Part shown: in pieces, positions 43,004 to 53,000 of the stretch
Layout of the letters: each line of letters starts with the position of its first letter
How positions within the stretch are numbered: the first letter of the stretch is position 1
Assembly (NCBI GenBank): GCA_046349855.1
Contig: JAXMBM010000006.1
Location: 62,001 to 126,000 of the forward strand
Direction: 5' to 3'
DNA from: CAIXSC01 sp046349855
GTDB taxonomy: Bacteria > Planctomycetota > Planctomycetia > Pirellulales > Pirellulaceae
Length of the DNA stretch: 64,000 nt
The notes under the pieces: generated by a model
Seen by the model: the letters and a program-made list of their open reading frames with translations, nothing else
Database searches by the model: none
What the model was told of the DNA's origin: nothing
Position numbers and translations under genes: made by a program

Positions 43004-44491
43004 CTAGGTCAGGTGCCGTTGCCGCACGTCGGCCAGTGCTTCGATCGCCGGTTTTCGGGCCCCGTCCCGGTCGAACAGGCCGCCATGGGGGAAATCGTGG
43101 GGGAATTCGTCCCGCAGTTGATTCCAGATGACGCTGTGGACGGCCTGTTTAGCGATGAGGAACGGAACGAAGCGTTCGGCGAACCGCTTCTGCCACTCGG
43201 GTGATGGACCGGACGCTCCCAGGCGAGGATTGGCGGCGACCGGCTCCCGGGCCCACGGGTCGGTCCCCGAGTTGCTGGGCGCAGTGAGGAAGACCAGCAG
43301 GGGGAGCCCCAGAGTGCTCCAATGGTCAATCTGCCGGTTCACTTCCAGCAGGTCGCGGGGCCAGGTCGCTCGTTGTTCGTAACCGAAGTTGATTTCGAGT
43401 CCCAGGCCGGCGATGCCCAGGTCGGAGCGGACCAGCATGTCGGCGAAGTGGAGCGGCGACAGATCGTAGTGCCGCCGCGTCATGTATTCGCCCCAGGGCT
43501 GGTCAAAACTCACGATCAGCGGGGTGCGCGCATCGAGCTGCCGGACGGTCTCGACAACGTTGACGACCAGCCGTAATCGCTGCTCCTCGGTCAGGCGAGT
43601 TTCGTTGTCGCCCGCGACCGCGGCGGCTGCGTGCCAGACATGAACCTTGCCTTGAAACGTGCGGACGGTGTCCTGGACGTAATCGATCACATGCCGTTGG
43701 AGCGTTTCGAAATTGGCCGTTCGGGCGTCGAGCCACGTCGGCCAGGAGCGCCGATTGGGGCGGAACAGCGGGCCGGCAATGGTCTTCAATCCCAGTTCGC
43801 GACACCACCGCAACTGGTTCTCGAGCGCGCCATAACTGCGGACTCCCGGCGTTTGCTCCTGTTCGGCCCAGCAGAACGGAAGCTGCGCGGTGTTGAACGA
43901 TGCCTGGACCCACTTGGCCGCTTTGCCATCCAGGGGAGGGCTTTCGAGCGGCGCCCCCAGCAGCGTGGTAAGCTGCGAATTGGGAGTGAGTCGCGATTCG
44001 ATGGCCACGACGGCGAATTCCGCGCAGATGCGATCGATCGCCGACAGCGCCGACTGCAGGCAGAGTTCCGCCGATTCCAACACGCAGTCCGGCTGGGACT
44101 GATGCGTGGCGGCGCGAAGAAAGGCTTCCTGGGCCGCTTCGACCAGGCTGCGCGATTCGGCCGCAGGCTGAAATCCCAGCAATTGCCACTGGGCCAATTG
44201 AGCGCGGAGCCGATGCAGGGTGCCGCGGGCCAGTTCGAGCGTCAGATCGTAGGGCTGCTTCCGCTCCATGAGACTGGTGGTCGACAACACCACTTCGCCG
44301 TGGCCAGCAACGAACCAGGGGAGAGCGAGCACTCCCGATTCGCGGACCTCGCGTTCTACGACCAGTAAAGGTCCTTCCCAGGATGCTTCGGTGAGCCAGG
44401 GGACATGGTCGGCACCTCCCAGATAGGCGCGCTGGACCGACGCCTCAGAGAGGCGGTCGCCGTGCGGCACCAGGAAGCGAAACTGGCCCAT
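43004..44491 (-). CDS. GH10-like (TIM-barrel) protein, possibly inactive
   Basis: 495 residues. An N-terminal beta domain (about 1-170) precedes a barrel (about 175-490) whose order of motifs resembles planctomycete proteins annotated as GH10 xylanases: PLFRPNRRSWPTW, KVHVWHAAAAVAGDNETRLTEEQ (split after VAG), PLIVSFDQPWGEY and GIAGLGLEINFGYEQR. At the place of the GH10 acid/base motif WxxxNEA it has WHAAA, and where the nucleophile TE(L/F)D is expected it has FLTAPS, so both catalytic Glu residues appear absent. No signal peptide was seen. ATG at 44491 begins the first regular domain; the frame is open upstream to 44824 without support. Role unknown: carbohydrate binding or a different reaction. 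Confidence 0.65.
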   Translation of the reverse strand: MGQFRFLVPHGDRLSEASVQRAYLGGADHVPWLTEASWEGPLLVVEREVRESGVLALPWFVAGHGEVVLSTTSLMERKQPYDLTLELARGTLHRLRAQLAQWQLLGFQPAAESRSLVEAAQEAFLRAATHQSQPDCVLESAELCLQSALSAIDRICAEFAVVAIESRLTPNSQLTTLLGAPLESPPLDGKAAKWVQASFNTAQLPFCWAEQEQTPGVRSYGALENQLRWCRELGLKTIAGPLFRPNRRSWPTWLDARTANFETLQRHVIDYVQDTVRTFQGKVHVWHAAAAVAGDNETRLTEEQRLRLVVNVVETVRQLDARTPLIVSFDQPWGEYMTRRHYDLSPLHFADMLVRSDLGIAGLGLEINFGYEQRATWPRDLLEVNRQIDHWSTLGLPLLVFLTAPSNSGTDPWAREPVAANPRLGASGPSPEWQKRFAERFVPFLIAKQAVHSVIWNQLRDEFPHDFPHGGLFDRDGARKPAIEALADVRQRHLT

Positions 44492-44768
44492 GCAGGTTCT
44501 CGGATCGCTGACCGGACACCGGAGCGCGCCGGTGGCCAAACCCGTTGGAACGGAGGAATTTGGGAGTCTAACGCAGGCGACCGCCCCGGGCAACGGATGG
44601 CAGTCGGCCAGCCAACGATTGGCCAACTGAGGAGTCCGGTCCCCAGGGAGGCGGCGAGGGAAGATGCGGGAGGAGAGGCGGTCCTCCCCTGCCCCTCCGG
44701 ACCGTCCTCCTTTGTTATACTTCGCTCGCCCTGCGACCCCGAGAATCCCTGTTGAGGAGCCTGTTGCG

Positions 44769-45653
44769 ATGACGTCGGTTGTGTTGGAAACCCGCCTGTC
44801 CGGTTTGCCGGTTCGCCGTGGCAAAGTTCGCGATATCTACGACCTGGGCGATCGTCTGCTGATGATCAGTACCGATCGGATCAGCGCCTTCGATTGGGTG
44901 TTGCCGAGCGGGATTCCGGACAAAGGACGCGTGCTCACGCAGATCAGTGCCTTCTGGTTCGAATTGCTGGGGGTGCCGCACCATCTGTTGTCGACCGACC
45001 TGAGCGGCCTCGCACTCCCCCCGGGGACCGATGTCGGTCAGCTGGCCGGACGCACCATGGTGACACGCAAGGCCGAGGTCGTGCCGATCGAATGCGTCGT
45101 CCGCGGCTACCTCGACGGTTCCGGCTGGAAGGAGTACCGGCAACAGGGGACGGTTTGCGGCCTGCGGCTCCCCCCGGGACTTCAGCAGTGTTCGCAGCTG
45201 GCGGAGCCGATCTTTACTCCGGCGACGAAAGAACAGTCGGGCCACGATATCAACATTTCATTCGAACGTATGGTCGACATCGTCGGCTCGGAGATGGCAC
45301 ACACCCTGCGGCAGAAGAGCCTGGAGATCTACCTGCGCGGCGCCGAGCACGCCCGGTCCCAGGGGATCATCATCGCTGACACCAAGTTCGAATGGGGCCT
45401 CTGCGACGGGCAACTGCTGCTGATCGACGAAGTGCTCACGCCCGATAGCTCCCGGTTCTGGCCAGCCGATCAGTACGAACCTGGCCACGGTCAACCGTCG
45501 TTCGACAAGCAGTTTGTCCGTGACTGGCTGGAGACGACCGGTTGGGACAAGAACAGCCAGCCGCCCACCCTGCCTGAAGACGTCATCGTACGGACACGCG
45601 CCAAGTACGTAGAGGCCTACGAGCGACTCACCGGGCGGAAGTTCGGCTGGTAA
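44769..45653 (+). CDS. purC: Phosphoribosylaminoimidazole-succinocarboxamide synthase
   Basis: 294-residue SAICAR synthetase, the ATP-dependent ligation of aspartate to CAIR in purine synthesis. Conserved blocks: RRGKVRDIYDLGDRLLMI, STDRISAFDWVLPSGIPDKG, ECVVRGYLDGSGWKEY, IADTKFEWGL and DEVLTPDSSRFWP. It has the length of the longer eukaryote-like type (about 300) rather than the short E. coli type (237). ATG at 44769 has GAGGAG 9 bases upstream. TATACT at 44716-44721 is a possible -10, but no matching -35 is present. It is monocistronic, divergent from the GH10-like gene. Confidence 0.96.
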   Translation: MTSVVLETRLSGLPVRRGKVRDIYDLGDRLLMISTDRISAFDWVLPSGIPDKGRVLTQISAFWFELLGVPHHLLSTDLSGLALPPGTDVGQLAGRTMVTRKAEVVPIECVVRGYLDGSGWKEYRQQGTVCGLRLPPGLQQCSQLAEPIFTPATKEQSGHDINISFERMVDIVGSEMAHTLRQKSLEIYLRGAEHARSQGIIIADTKFEWGLCDGQLLLIDEVLTPDSSRFWPADQYEPGHGQPSFDKQFVRDWLETTGWDKNSQPPTLPEDVIVRTRAKYVEAYERLTGRKFGW

Positions 45654-45741
45654 GCGACTCCGCGGGATCTTGCTGACCGGCCGTATGGCCCGCCGTACGC
45701 GCAGGTCGGGTGGTCAGGTCGGCGGGGCCCCCGTGGCCGCG

Positions 45742-45794
45742 GCGCTCGGCGTGCAGCATTCAGCGCTCGGTGTTCAGTGCTCGGCGTTCAGCGC
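45742..45794. repeat. Degenerate 14-bp tandem repeat
   Basis: GCGCTCGGTGTTCA (45763-45776) and GTGCTCGGCGTTCA (45777-45790) follow a longer variant starting at 45742. They lie between the convergent purC and hydrolase genes and run into the stop codon of the latter. Confidence 0.6.
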
Positions 45795-47830
45795 ATCACG
45801 TCGAGTTTCTCGGGGGCGCCGGCGCGTTGATAGATGGTGCGCGTGGTGGCGAAGTGGTCCGGAGTGCCCGTATAGATGGTGACCGGCTTCGGTGCCAACA
45901 GCCCCAGTATCTGGGGTACGTCCGCGACCCGCAGCACGTTGAGGAACGCGGGGGCGGCGGGATCCTGGTGGCTCGCCGGCGGTTCGATCAACAGAGCACC
46001 TTCCAGATCAGGCGACCACAGGGCCGCATAGGCGGCGACGAGCGCTGTCGGGCCGCGGCCGGCGACGTAGACCGGCAACGCACCACCCGGGCGCTGTCGT
46101 TCCTGGCCACGGAGCCAGGCGGCAGCGGCCAGCACATCGCGGACTTGGCCGCCGGCGACGGTATCTCCCAGCAGCGCCAGGGAACGCTCGACATAGTTCG
46201 GCGGATTGCGTCGCGTCCAACGTGTCGCTCCCACGCCTCGCGGGTCGAGCAGCCAGACTTCGTCCGCGGCCGTGGCCAGCCCCGATCCATCCTGAGGATC
46301 CTCCTCGGCACGTACCACGAGCACCACGCGCCGTGGCCGCGGCGTTTCCTCGGCAGCCAGCTTCCGCAGTTCAACGACCATCCCCGGTTCACTTGTCACG
46401 CGCCAACGGGTCGGGCCGACCGGGTCGCTCGCCGGAGGAGCCGGTGTGTCGGTCAGTTTGCGGAACGTGACGCGCCGCAGTTCGCGCTGGAGGTTGGCCT
46501 TCCAGGTGGAAAACTGACCTTCCTCCGGCCACGCTGTCGTGGCCCGGGGAACAAAGTGCTCGTCGATGCGCGTGTTGAGCTGATCGGCGGGAATATCGGC
46601 ATCGGTCGGGAAGACCCGCAGTTGTTCGGGCGGCAGCGGGTGCTGCGGCGCGGTACGCGAATCGCTGACCAGGTCGACTTCGCTGTCGGTGACGATCCGT
46701 GGATCGTGGCGGAGCCACGTATTCAGAAAGCGGAACGTTCCCTGCCGGATATCCTGCCGGTAGTCGTGGCCGCCGTTACTGACCAGGGTTTCGCAGCGAT
46801 CCCCGGCGCCGAACAACGCGTACACCCGTTCCAGCGTGGCGCTGATCCGGTCGTTGGCATCCATGGGGAAGATGGCGTCCTGATCGCTATTGATGAACAG
46901 CAGCGGTCGGGGAGCCACCAGCGCGGCAATGCGTGTCCAGGGCCACTGGAAGGTGTTCACCAGAAACATGCAGTCGCAGTGGCCGTTGATCACGCGCTGC
47001 GGTACGTACGCGCCGAGGTCGGCCATACCGCTGATCGGTACCGCGACTTGGACTCGCTGGTCGGCTGCTGCGATCCAAAACGTCGCCGCTCCGCCACCGC
47101 TGATGCCAGTCACTGCGATCCGCTCAGCGGCCACATCGGGGCGGCTGCTCAGGTAGTCGATCCCGCGAACACCGTTCCAGCATTCCACACCGGCTGGCGT
47201 GTAGCCCCGCGATTGCCACCACCAGCGCTGCTCCTGATAGGTGCCGTGGTGCGTGGCGGCGATTTCCCCCAACTGCAGAGTGTCGACGATCAGGCAGACA
47301 TAGCCGTGCCGCGCCAGCCAGATGCCGTGGGACTGAAAGGCGGTCTTGTTGCCGTTCCGTCCGCGCCCCGAATGGCCGCAGACGTAGAGCACTGCCGGGA
47401 ATCGCTCACCGGGAGCTCGCTGCGCGGGACGGTACAGGTTGGCGGTGACGTACAGCCGCGGCAGGCTCTGGTAATGCAGCAACTCGACCACATAGCCGTC
47501 CCCCTGCACCTGACCCGTGACCCGGGCTTCCAGTGGCGTGGCTGCGGGAGTGGGGGACAAGCCGAGCATGTACGCGTATTCGTGCTGGTACTGCGGGCGA
47601 CGTTGCTCCCAGTAGGCTGCCGAACGCAGATCGTCGGCCGCCGTCGCTTCCAACCGCTGTGTCTCGCGGAGCAGATAGGCCTGAATCTGAACGTCACCCG
47701 GCGCATCCCGATCGGCCTTACCGAGCGCCTGGGCGACCGCTGGTCGATGGGGCGACATGCAGCAGCAGAGGAACAGCAGGAGACACGAGGCAGCCGCAAC
47801 CAACGGACGAATCGCGGGAGGGCACGGCAT
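45788..47830 (-). CDS. Secreted acetyl xylan esterase / prolyl oligopeptidase-like hydrolase
   Basis: 680 residues. Signal peptide (about 1-32, core LVAAASCLLLFLCCC). An alpha/beta hydrolase domain covers about 60-390: VLYVCGHSGRGRNGNK, VTGISGGGAATFW with the nucleophile Ser, LLFINSDQDAIFP with the acid, and SNGGHDYRQ with the His. A second, weaker hydrolase-like half (about 400-680) contains VVLVVRAEEDP and VYVAGRGPTALVAAYAA, where a Gly-Arg-Gly replaces the nucleophile elbow, so only the first half looks active. ATG at 47830 has GGAG 7 bases upstream; the frame upstream lacks a signal-like start. Substrate is probably an ester-decorated polysaccharide, by family analogy only. Confidence 0.82.
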   Translation of the reverse strand: MPCPPAIRPLVAAASCLLLFLCCCMSPHRPAVAQALGKADRDAPGDVQIQAYLLRETQRLEATAADDLRSAAYWEQRRPQYQHEYAYMLGLSPTPAATPLEARVTGQVQGDGYVVELLHYQSLPRLYVTANLYRPAQRAPGERFPAVLYVCGHSGRGRNGNKTAFQSHGIWLARHGYVCLIVDTLQLGEIAATHHGTYQEQRWWWQSRGYTPAGVECWNGVRGIDYLSSRPDVAAERIAVTGISGGGAATFWIAAADQRVQVAVPISGMADLGAYVPQRVINGHCDCMFLVNTFQWPWTRIAALVAPRPLLFINSDQDAIFPMDANDRISATLERVYALFGAGDRCETLVSNGGHDYRQDIRQGTFRFLNTWLRHDPRIVTDSEVDLVSDSRTAPQHPLPPEQLRVFPTDADIPADQLNTRIDEHFVPRATTAWPEEGQFSTWKANLQRELRRVTFRKLTDTPAPPASDPVGPTRWRVTSEPGMVVELRKLAAEETPRPRRVVLVVRAEEDPQDGSGLATAADEVWLLDPRGVGATRWTRRNPPNYVERSLALLGDTVAGGQVRDVLAAAAWLRGQERQRPGGALPVYVAGRGPTALVAAYAALWSPDLEGALLIEPPASHQDPAAPAFLNVLRVADVPQILGLLAPKPVTIYTGTPDHFATTRTIYQRAGAPEKLDVMR

Positions 47831-48015
47831 GGCGAACTCCAGAGGTAATGAGGGCGAGGTCCTGAAAGTGTCGGTTGGCTGGGCCAACGGCGTCAAGTTG
47901 CGTTCCGCGGCGTGACTCACCACCGCCGCACCCGTCCGCTCGGCGGTCTGCGGACAGACCGACAGGCGGACTGGCGAAAACGTGGACAGGCGAAACGGCG
48001 GACCGGCAGGAAAGA

Positions 48016-48044
48016 GTGCAAGTTTCGCGGTACCATGTTACGAT
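48016..48044 (+). promoter_or_regulatory. Possible promoter of the zinc-ribbon/collagen-like gene
   Basis: GTGCAA (48016-48021), 17-bp spacer, TACGAT (48039-48044). Both hexamers are weak matches. The position, about 43 nt upstream of the ATG with GAGGAGG near the start, is reasonable. Confidence 0.3.
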
Positions 48045-48086
48045 ACCGCAGAGGTCGGGCGGATGCGGACACCTGAGGAGGGGGCC

Positions 48087-49808
48087 ATGCCTGTCGTCGT
48101 CACGTGCCAGTGTGGGAAGTCGTACCAGGCGCCGGATGCGTTGCAAGGCAAGCGGGTGAAATGTCCCGCTTGCGGCGCTCTGGTGGTGGTGCCGGCGGCA
48201 GCCGGGCTCCGCCCGCTTGGTCCTGCGCCCGCGGCTCCGACCGTTCCCCAGGCTCCTGCCGCTCCGGCGCCCGCGGATCCTCTGGGGTTGGGAAATTATG
48301 GGGCCAGCGGGCCGTTTGCCGGCCCGGCCGCAGGCGTGGGGGGCGGCCAATTGGGAGCCGGCTTGGGTGGGCTGACAACACCGTCCCCTTACGCTTCCTA
48401 TGGGGGAGCGAACGGGGTGAACTATGGCAACACGGCCGGATACGCCGCGCCGACGACCTATGGTTCCCCCGCCTATTCCGCGCCGACCACCTATGGGTCG
48501 CCCAGTTATCCAACGCGTCAATCGAGTTCCGGCAGCGGCTGGCTGACGATTCTGTTGCTGGTGGGAGGCGGCGGGGCGCTCGCGCTGGTGGCCGTGGTGG
48601 TCCTCGTGGCGCTGCTCCTGCCGGCCGTTTCCAAGGCTCGGCAGGCCGCCCGCGACGCGCAGGCGCGCAACGAGGCACGCGCGGCAACGTCGACGGGTTC
48701 ACCGGCATCGACGGGCCGAGGCGCCTTCAGTTCCGATTCCATCCTTGGGGAGACTCCCGGTTCCCCGAGCACGCCTGGCAGCGCCAGCACCGGTGGCAAT
48801 TGGCGGCCACACGCGGGCGATGGGTTCAGCATCGAGTTTCCTGGCACGCCGCGGCGGCAGACCAAATCGCAGGCATCGCCCGTCGGCGTCCTGACGACTC
48901 AGGTAGATCAAGTTGCGCGCAACGACGGTGCTTTCCAGGTGGGCGTCACCGCGATGCCCTTGACCAATGAGCAGTACGAAACACTGATGCTCAGCGGCCT
49001 CGACGATGTGCTTGACCAGGGAATCAAGACTATGGTCCGCAGTGCGGGGAATGGGCAGATCACGTCGCAGACTCCGATTCAGGTGGGCGGTTTCCGTGGC
49101 CGCGATGTGCAGTTTGACGCCACCATTTTCGGCAAGGCGGCTTCGGGTTACGGGCGCGTCTTGATCGTGAACAAGAAAGCTGTCGAGGTGCTGTGGCTGG
49201 GGGATCGACGGCTCAAAGGTTCTGCCGACGTCACGCGGTTCATTCAGTCGTTGAAGATCACCGAAACTCCGATTGCCTTTTCGGGCGGCGGAGCGGGAGG
49301 ACCACCGGCGGGGAGCCCGGGGGGGCCGCCGGGTACGGTCAATCCTGTGGCTACCGGCGGTTTTGGCAGTCCGATGCCTGGCGGTGGCTACAACGGTTCG
49401 CCCGGCTATCCAGGTTCACCCGGCGCTCCCGGCGCTCCCGGCACGCCCGGTTACCCCAGCGCTCCCGGCTATGCGGGCGCTCCCGGTTACCCCGGCGCTC
49501 CTGGAACCACGGGTGGAGCGACGTCTCCTTATCCTGGAGCTCCGGCGGGCATTGCGCCACCCGGCATTACTCCGCCCGGCTATCCTGGCGGTCGCATGTC
49601 TCCGCCCGGCATGTCTGGCGCCCCTGGTTTTCCGGGGCGAATGACCCCGGGTAGCCCCAGCACGCCTGGCAGCCCTGGTTACACAGGGACACCCGGAATG
49701 CCCGGCGCATCGGGTATGCCGGGCGGCCCAGGAATGCCGGGCGGCCCACGTACCGGTGCGGGAAGTGGTCCGCGCTCCGGTTTCGGTGGAAGAATGTCCC
49801 GCCCCTGA
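48087..49808 (+). CDS. Zinc-ribbon membrane protein with collagen-like tail
   Basis: 573 residues. An N-terminal zinc ribbon (Cys7, Cys9, Cys26, Cys29; CQCGKSYQAPDAL then KCPACG) of the kind found on many planctomycete proteins would lie in the cytoplasm. A Gly/Tyr/Pro-rich linker (about 40-150) leads to one membrane segment (about 152-178). An outer domain (about 230-400) has FSIEFPGTPRRQTKSQ and a regular alpha/beta pattern. From about 432 to the end the chain is almost pure Gly-X-Y: PGYPGSPGAPGAPGTPGYP and similar, with many Pro in X/Y. ATG at 48087 is set by GAGGAGG and the ribbon. Function unknown; a surface or matrix protein is plausible. Confidence 0.82.
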   Translation: MPVVVTCQCGKSYQAPDALQGKRVKCPACGALVVVPAAAGLRPLGPAPAAPTVPQAPAAPAPADPLGLGNYGASGPFAGPAAGVGGGQLGAGLGGLTTPSPYASYGGANGVNYGNTAGYAAPTTYGSPAYSAPTTYGSPSYPTRQSSSGSGWLTILLLVGGGGALALVAVVVLVALLLPAVSKARQAARDAQARNEARAATSTGSPASTGRGAFSSDSILGETPGSPSTPGSASTGGNWRPHAGDGFSIEFPGTPRRQTKSQASPVGVLTTQVDQVARNDGAFQVGVTAMPLTNEQYETLMLSGLDDVLDQGIKTMVRSAGNGQITSQTPIQVGGFRGRDVQFDATIFGKAASGYGRVLIVNKKAVEVLWLGDRRLKGSADVTRFIQSLKITETPIAFSGGGAGGPPAGSPGGPPGTVNPVATGGFGSPMPGGGYNGSPGYPGSPGAPGAPGTPGYPSAPGYAGAPGYPGAPGTTGGATSPYPGAPAGIAPPGITPPGYPGGRMSPPGMSGAPGFPGRMTPGSPSTPGSPGYTGTPGMPGASGMPGGPGMPGGPRTGAGSGPRSGFGGRMSRP

Positions 49809-49823
49809 GTCCCCCATAGTCGT

Positions 49824-49840
49824 GGACCACTCCGTGGTCC
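49824..49840. terminator. Hairpin between convergent genes
   Basis: GGACCAC-TCC-GTGGTCC: a perfect 7-bp stem with a 3-base loop, 16 bp after the zinc-ribbon gene. It has no T-run, so it is a candidate terminator only. Confidence 0.45.
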
Positions 49841-49841
49841 A

Positions 49842-49972
49842 ACGTCCTTTCCGGCGCGACGTCCTTTCCGGCGCGACGTCCTTCCGCGTCCTTTCGGCGC
49901 ACGTCCTTTCCGGCGTCGACGTCCTCCCCTCCCCAGTCCTTTCCGGCGCGACGTCCTTTCCGGCGTCGAGTC
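49842..49972. repeat. 17-bp imperfect tandem repeats
   Basis: Repeats of ACGTCCTTTCCGGCGCG: two exact adjacent copies at 49842-49858 and 49859-49875, then further degenerate or rearranged copies to about 49972. They occupy most of the 241-bp spacer between the convergent zinc-ribbon and YhaN-like genes. Confidence 0.75.
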
Positions 49973-50049
49973 CCCAAATCCCCTCCGGCCCCAAATCCCC
50001 TCCGCGCGTCGCGCACGTCTCCCCGCGACGTTGCCAACGCGATTTGCTG

Positions 50050-53000
50050 CTAACTGCCCGGCGGCAGAGTCTGGACGAACAGCACGTCGGGCGACACCGC
50101 GTCGCGTGCCAGCTCGACCAGGTGCTGATGGTGCGTGAACAGGATCACCTGAGTGCGGTGGGAGAATTCAGCCAGCAGCTGCAGGGTGGCACGGGAGCGC
50201 CGGTCGTCGAACTTGATGAGGATGTCGTCGACGATCAGGGGCAACGGTTCGTGGCGTTCGAGCCAATCGGCCAGATAAGCCAGGCGCAGGGCGAGGTAGA
50301 GTTGGTCGGCCGACCCCTCGCTCAGTCCTTCCAGGCGGACGAGCGCACCGGCTGGTCGGCGTCCGACGAGCACGGGACGACCATCGTCGTCGTAGTCCAC
50401 CTTGATACCGGCAAACGAGTTTTCGGTCAGTTGGGCAAAGTACTCGCTGGCACGTCCCAGCAGTGGATCCTGGTGGTGTTCGGCAAAGCGTTCGAGTGCC
50501 GTGCGCAGGGCGACGGAGGCGAGTCGTCGACGGGCATAGTCGTTGGCCAGTTCATCGATGCGAGCCAGTTGGGCCTGAGCCTTGGCGTTGAGTGCGATGG
50601 CCTGCATCCCGTCGTCGATCTGGCCAAGTTGGCTGACCAGTTGACCCCGCTCTTCCCGCAGCTGCCCGGCGTCGTTCGCCAGTCGCTCGGACTTTTCCTT
50701 GAGTTCCGCGATGCGTTGCGACAGGTCGGCGGGAGAGAAGCCGGCCAGTTCTCGTTCCAGGTCGGCCAGATCCTGCCCGCGTGCCAACTCATGGAGGTTC
50801 GATTCGACTTGCTCCAGTCGTTCCTGGAGATTGCGGCGCTGCATCCAGCCACTCCAGCTGGCTTCGAGTTCGTCTGGTCTGGCGACTCCTGCCTCCTCGC
50901 AGAGCGAACGGAGTTGTGTCTGCAGTAGCTGGTGCTGCTCGCGACGCTGTCCGTGCTGGTCGGCGAGTGCCGCCAGGTCCTGTTCGAGAGTGGCGATCTG
51001 GCGATGAGCGTCTTGATTCTGTTGGAGCAACGTGATCAGCTGGCGGGCCCCCGCTTCGGGATCGGCGGGCAGCGTGATTTTCAGTGCCTCGCCGCAGTCG
51101 CGCACCCGCTGGGCGAACCGTGACGCGTCGGCATCGATGCCGTTCAAACGGTCGCGCAGCCCTCCCGGTCCTTCCGTGGAATCCAGCTGTTTCAGCAATT
51201 CATCCAGATCCTGCAGAAACGACGACAGTTGCTCGGGCGGGGTTTCTCCGGCCGCCAACGGTTCGAGGGCTGCCAGCCAGCTCCGTTGCCAGCTGGTCCA
51301 TTTCTCGTCGAGTTCCCCACGTCGTTGTTCCAGGAGCTCGGCTTCGTGTTCCAGGTCACTCAGGCGGTCGGCCAGGGACTGCCGCGTGGCGGCCGACTTT
51401 TCCTGTTCGGCGAGCCAGTCATCGCAGCGTTTCAAGGCCTGCTGCAGAGACTCGTCGTCGGACAGCGAGGCCAGTCCGACGAGCGCGCAGGCGGCCGTCA
51501 GCTGGTGGCGTGCGGCGGATACCTGGCGTTCCCGCTGGTCGACATCGGCCTCGAGTTGACGGAACTCGTTCCATTGCTGACGGAGCTGTTCGGCCTCGGT
51601 GCGCCACTCCTGCATCTCGGCGGGCGAGCCCGGCGTAATCTGCAGCGGTGTCCACAACTGCTGCCAGGCGGAATCGGCCGCGACGAGCGTGGCGCGGGCC
51701 TTGGCCAGCCTCTCCGCGTGTCGCCGTTGCTCGGCGACCCCTCGTTCCTGGTCGGCGATCAGCTGAGCTCGTTCGAGGACGCGCTGCTGCTCATGACGCA
51801 GCCGGTCGGCGGCATGATCGGCTGCGGCGACCGCTCGTTCGAAGGTGCTGGCGAGTTCCTGCGGGTCGGTTTCGGCTGGCAACTGCAACTCAGCCAGTTG
51901 GGCAGTTGTCAGCTCTCCCCGGTGCCAGGCCTGCCGGACGGCGCGCCACAGGTGATCGCGGTGGACACGTAGTTCCTCCACTCGCTGTTCGGTCGGCAAG
52001 TCGCCCGCCACCTGCTGGAATTCGGCGAGCCGCGCGGTGATCAGCTCCAGCTGAGCGGTGGCGTTCTGTTCTTGTTCCTCGGCCTTATCGACGGTCTGCT
52101 GCGCAGTCTGCAGGTGTCGTTCATGTTCGCGCAGTGCCGTCGATCGCGGCAGCACCAGGGCTTCCAGTTCGTCGAGCGAACCGGACCAGCGGCCCAATTG
52201 CCGGAGCTCACGAGTGAGGTTGAGGCGGAACTGGGCCAGCTGCTTCTGCGCCTTCTGCAACTCCAGCTCCAACGGGCCCTGACCCTGGATGTCGCGTACG
52301 ACCTGTCGCAACTCCCGGAGATCGGTGGGGGGACGACTCTGCTCCCAATCGCGTCGCGCACGCCGCAGTTTGTCGGCGTTCTCGGCCCGCTGCCGTTCCT
52401 CTTGCCGACGCTCTGCGAGCAGCGAGGCGTAGCTGCGGGTTAACCGGTCGAGTTCATCCCGTTGCTGACGCGTGGGACGCGGCACGTCCTGCGTGGTGCG
52501 CGACGCGTTGGGCCAGAGGCGCCCCAGCAGCGCTGCGGCTGCCGCCTGTCCCTGACGGTACTGGTGTTCGAGTTCGCGCCGGTCGGCCTGCGCCTTGCGG
52601 TAACTGCCCAGTTCGTCGGCGAGGGCTGCGAGCGACTGCTGCCATGCCTGCAGATTGATCGGGCGAGGAATGGCATCCAGCTGATGCCGCTTCTGCCGGG
52701 CACGCTCGTCGAGTTCCTGGATCTGCTGTTCGACGAGTGCGAGCTGTTGGCGCACGCCGCGGAATTCGGTGTCAAACCCCGCTCGCAGCGGGCGCGATGC
52801 AGCGCACCGAGCGATTTCTTCGCGCCACTGGCGACGTTGGCGAAAATACGGGCAGGCGCGTTCCAGCCGCTGCAATCGGTCCCATTCGCCGACCGCCTCC
52901 CGCCGCTGCCGCTCGACTTCCCCCAGCAACTGATCCAGCTTGTCACGCTGTTGGCGGAGTTCCGCATAGCCCCGCGAGGCCACACGGCACTCACGGGCTT

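Noticed and set aside
44693..44721. Promoter of purC with TATACT
   Set aside because: The -10 match is good but the region 17 bp upstream is CCTCCG, which does not resemble a -35.
45710..47848. 712-codon plus-strand open frame
   Set aside because: Antisense to the secreted hydrolase with signal peptide and catalytic triad; no motif in this frame.
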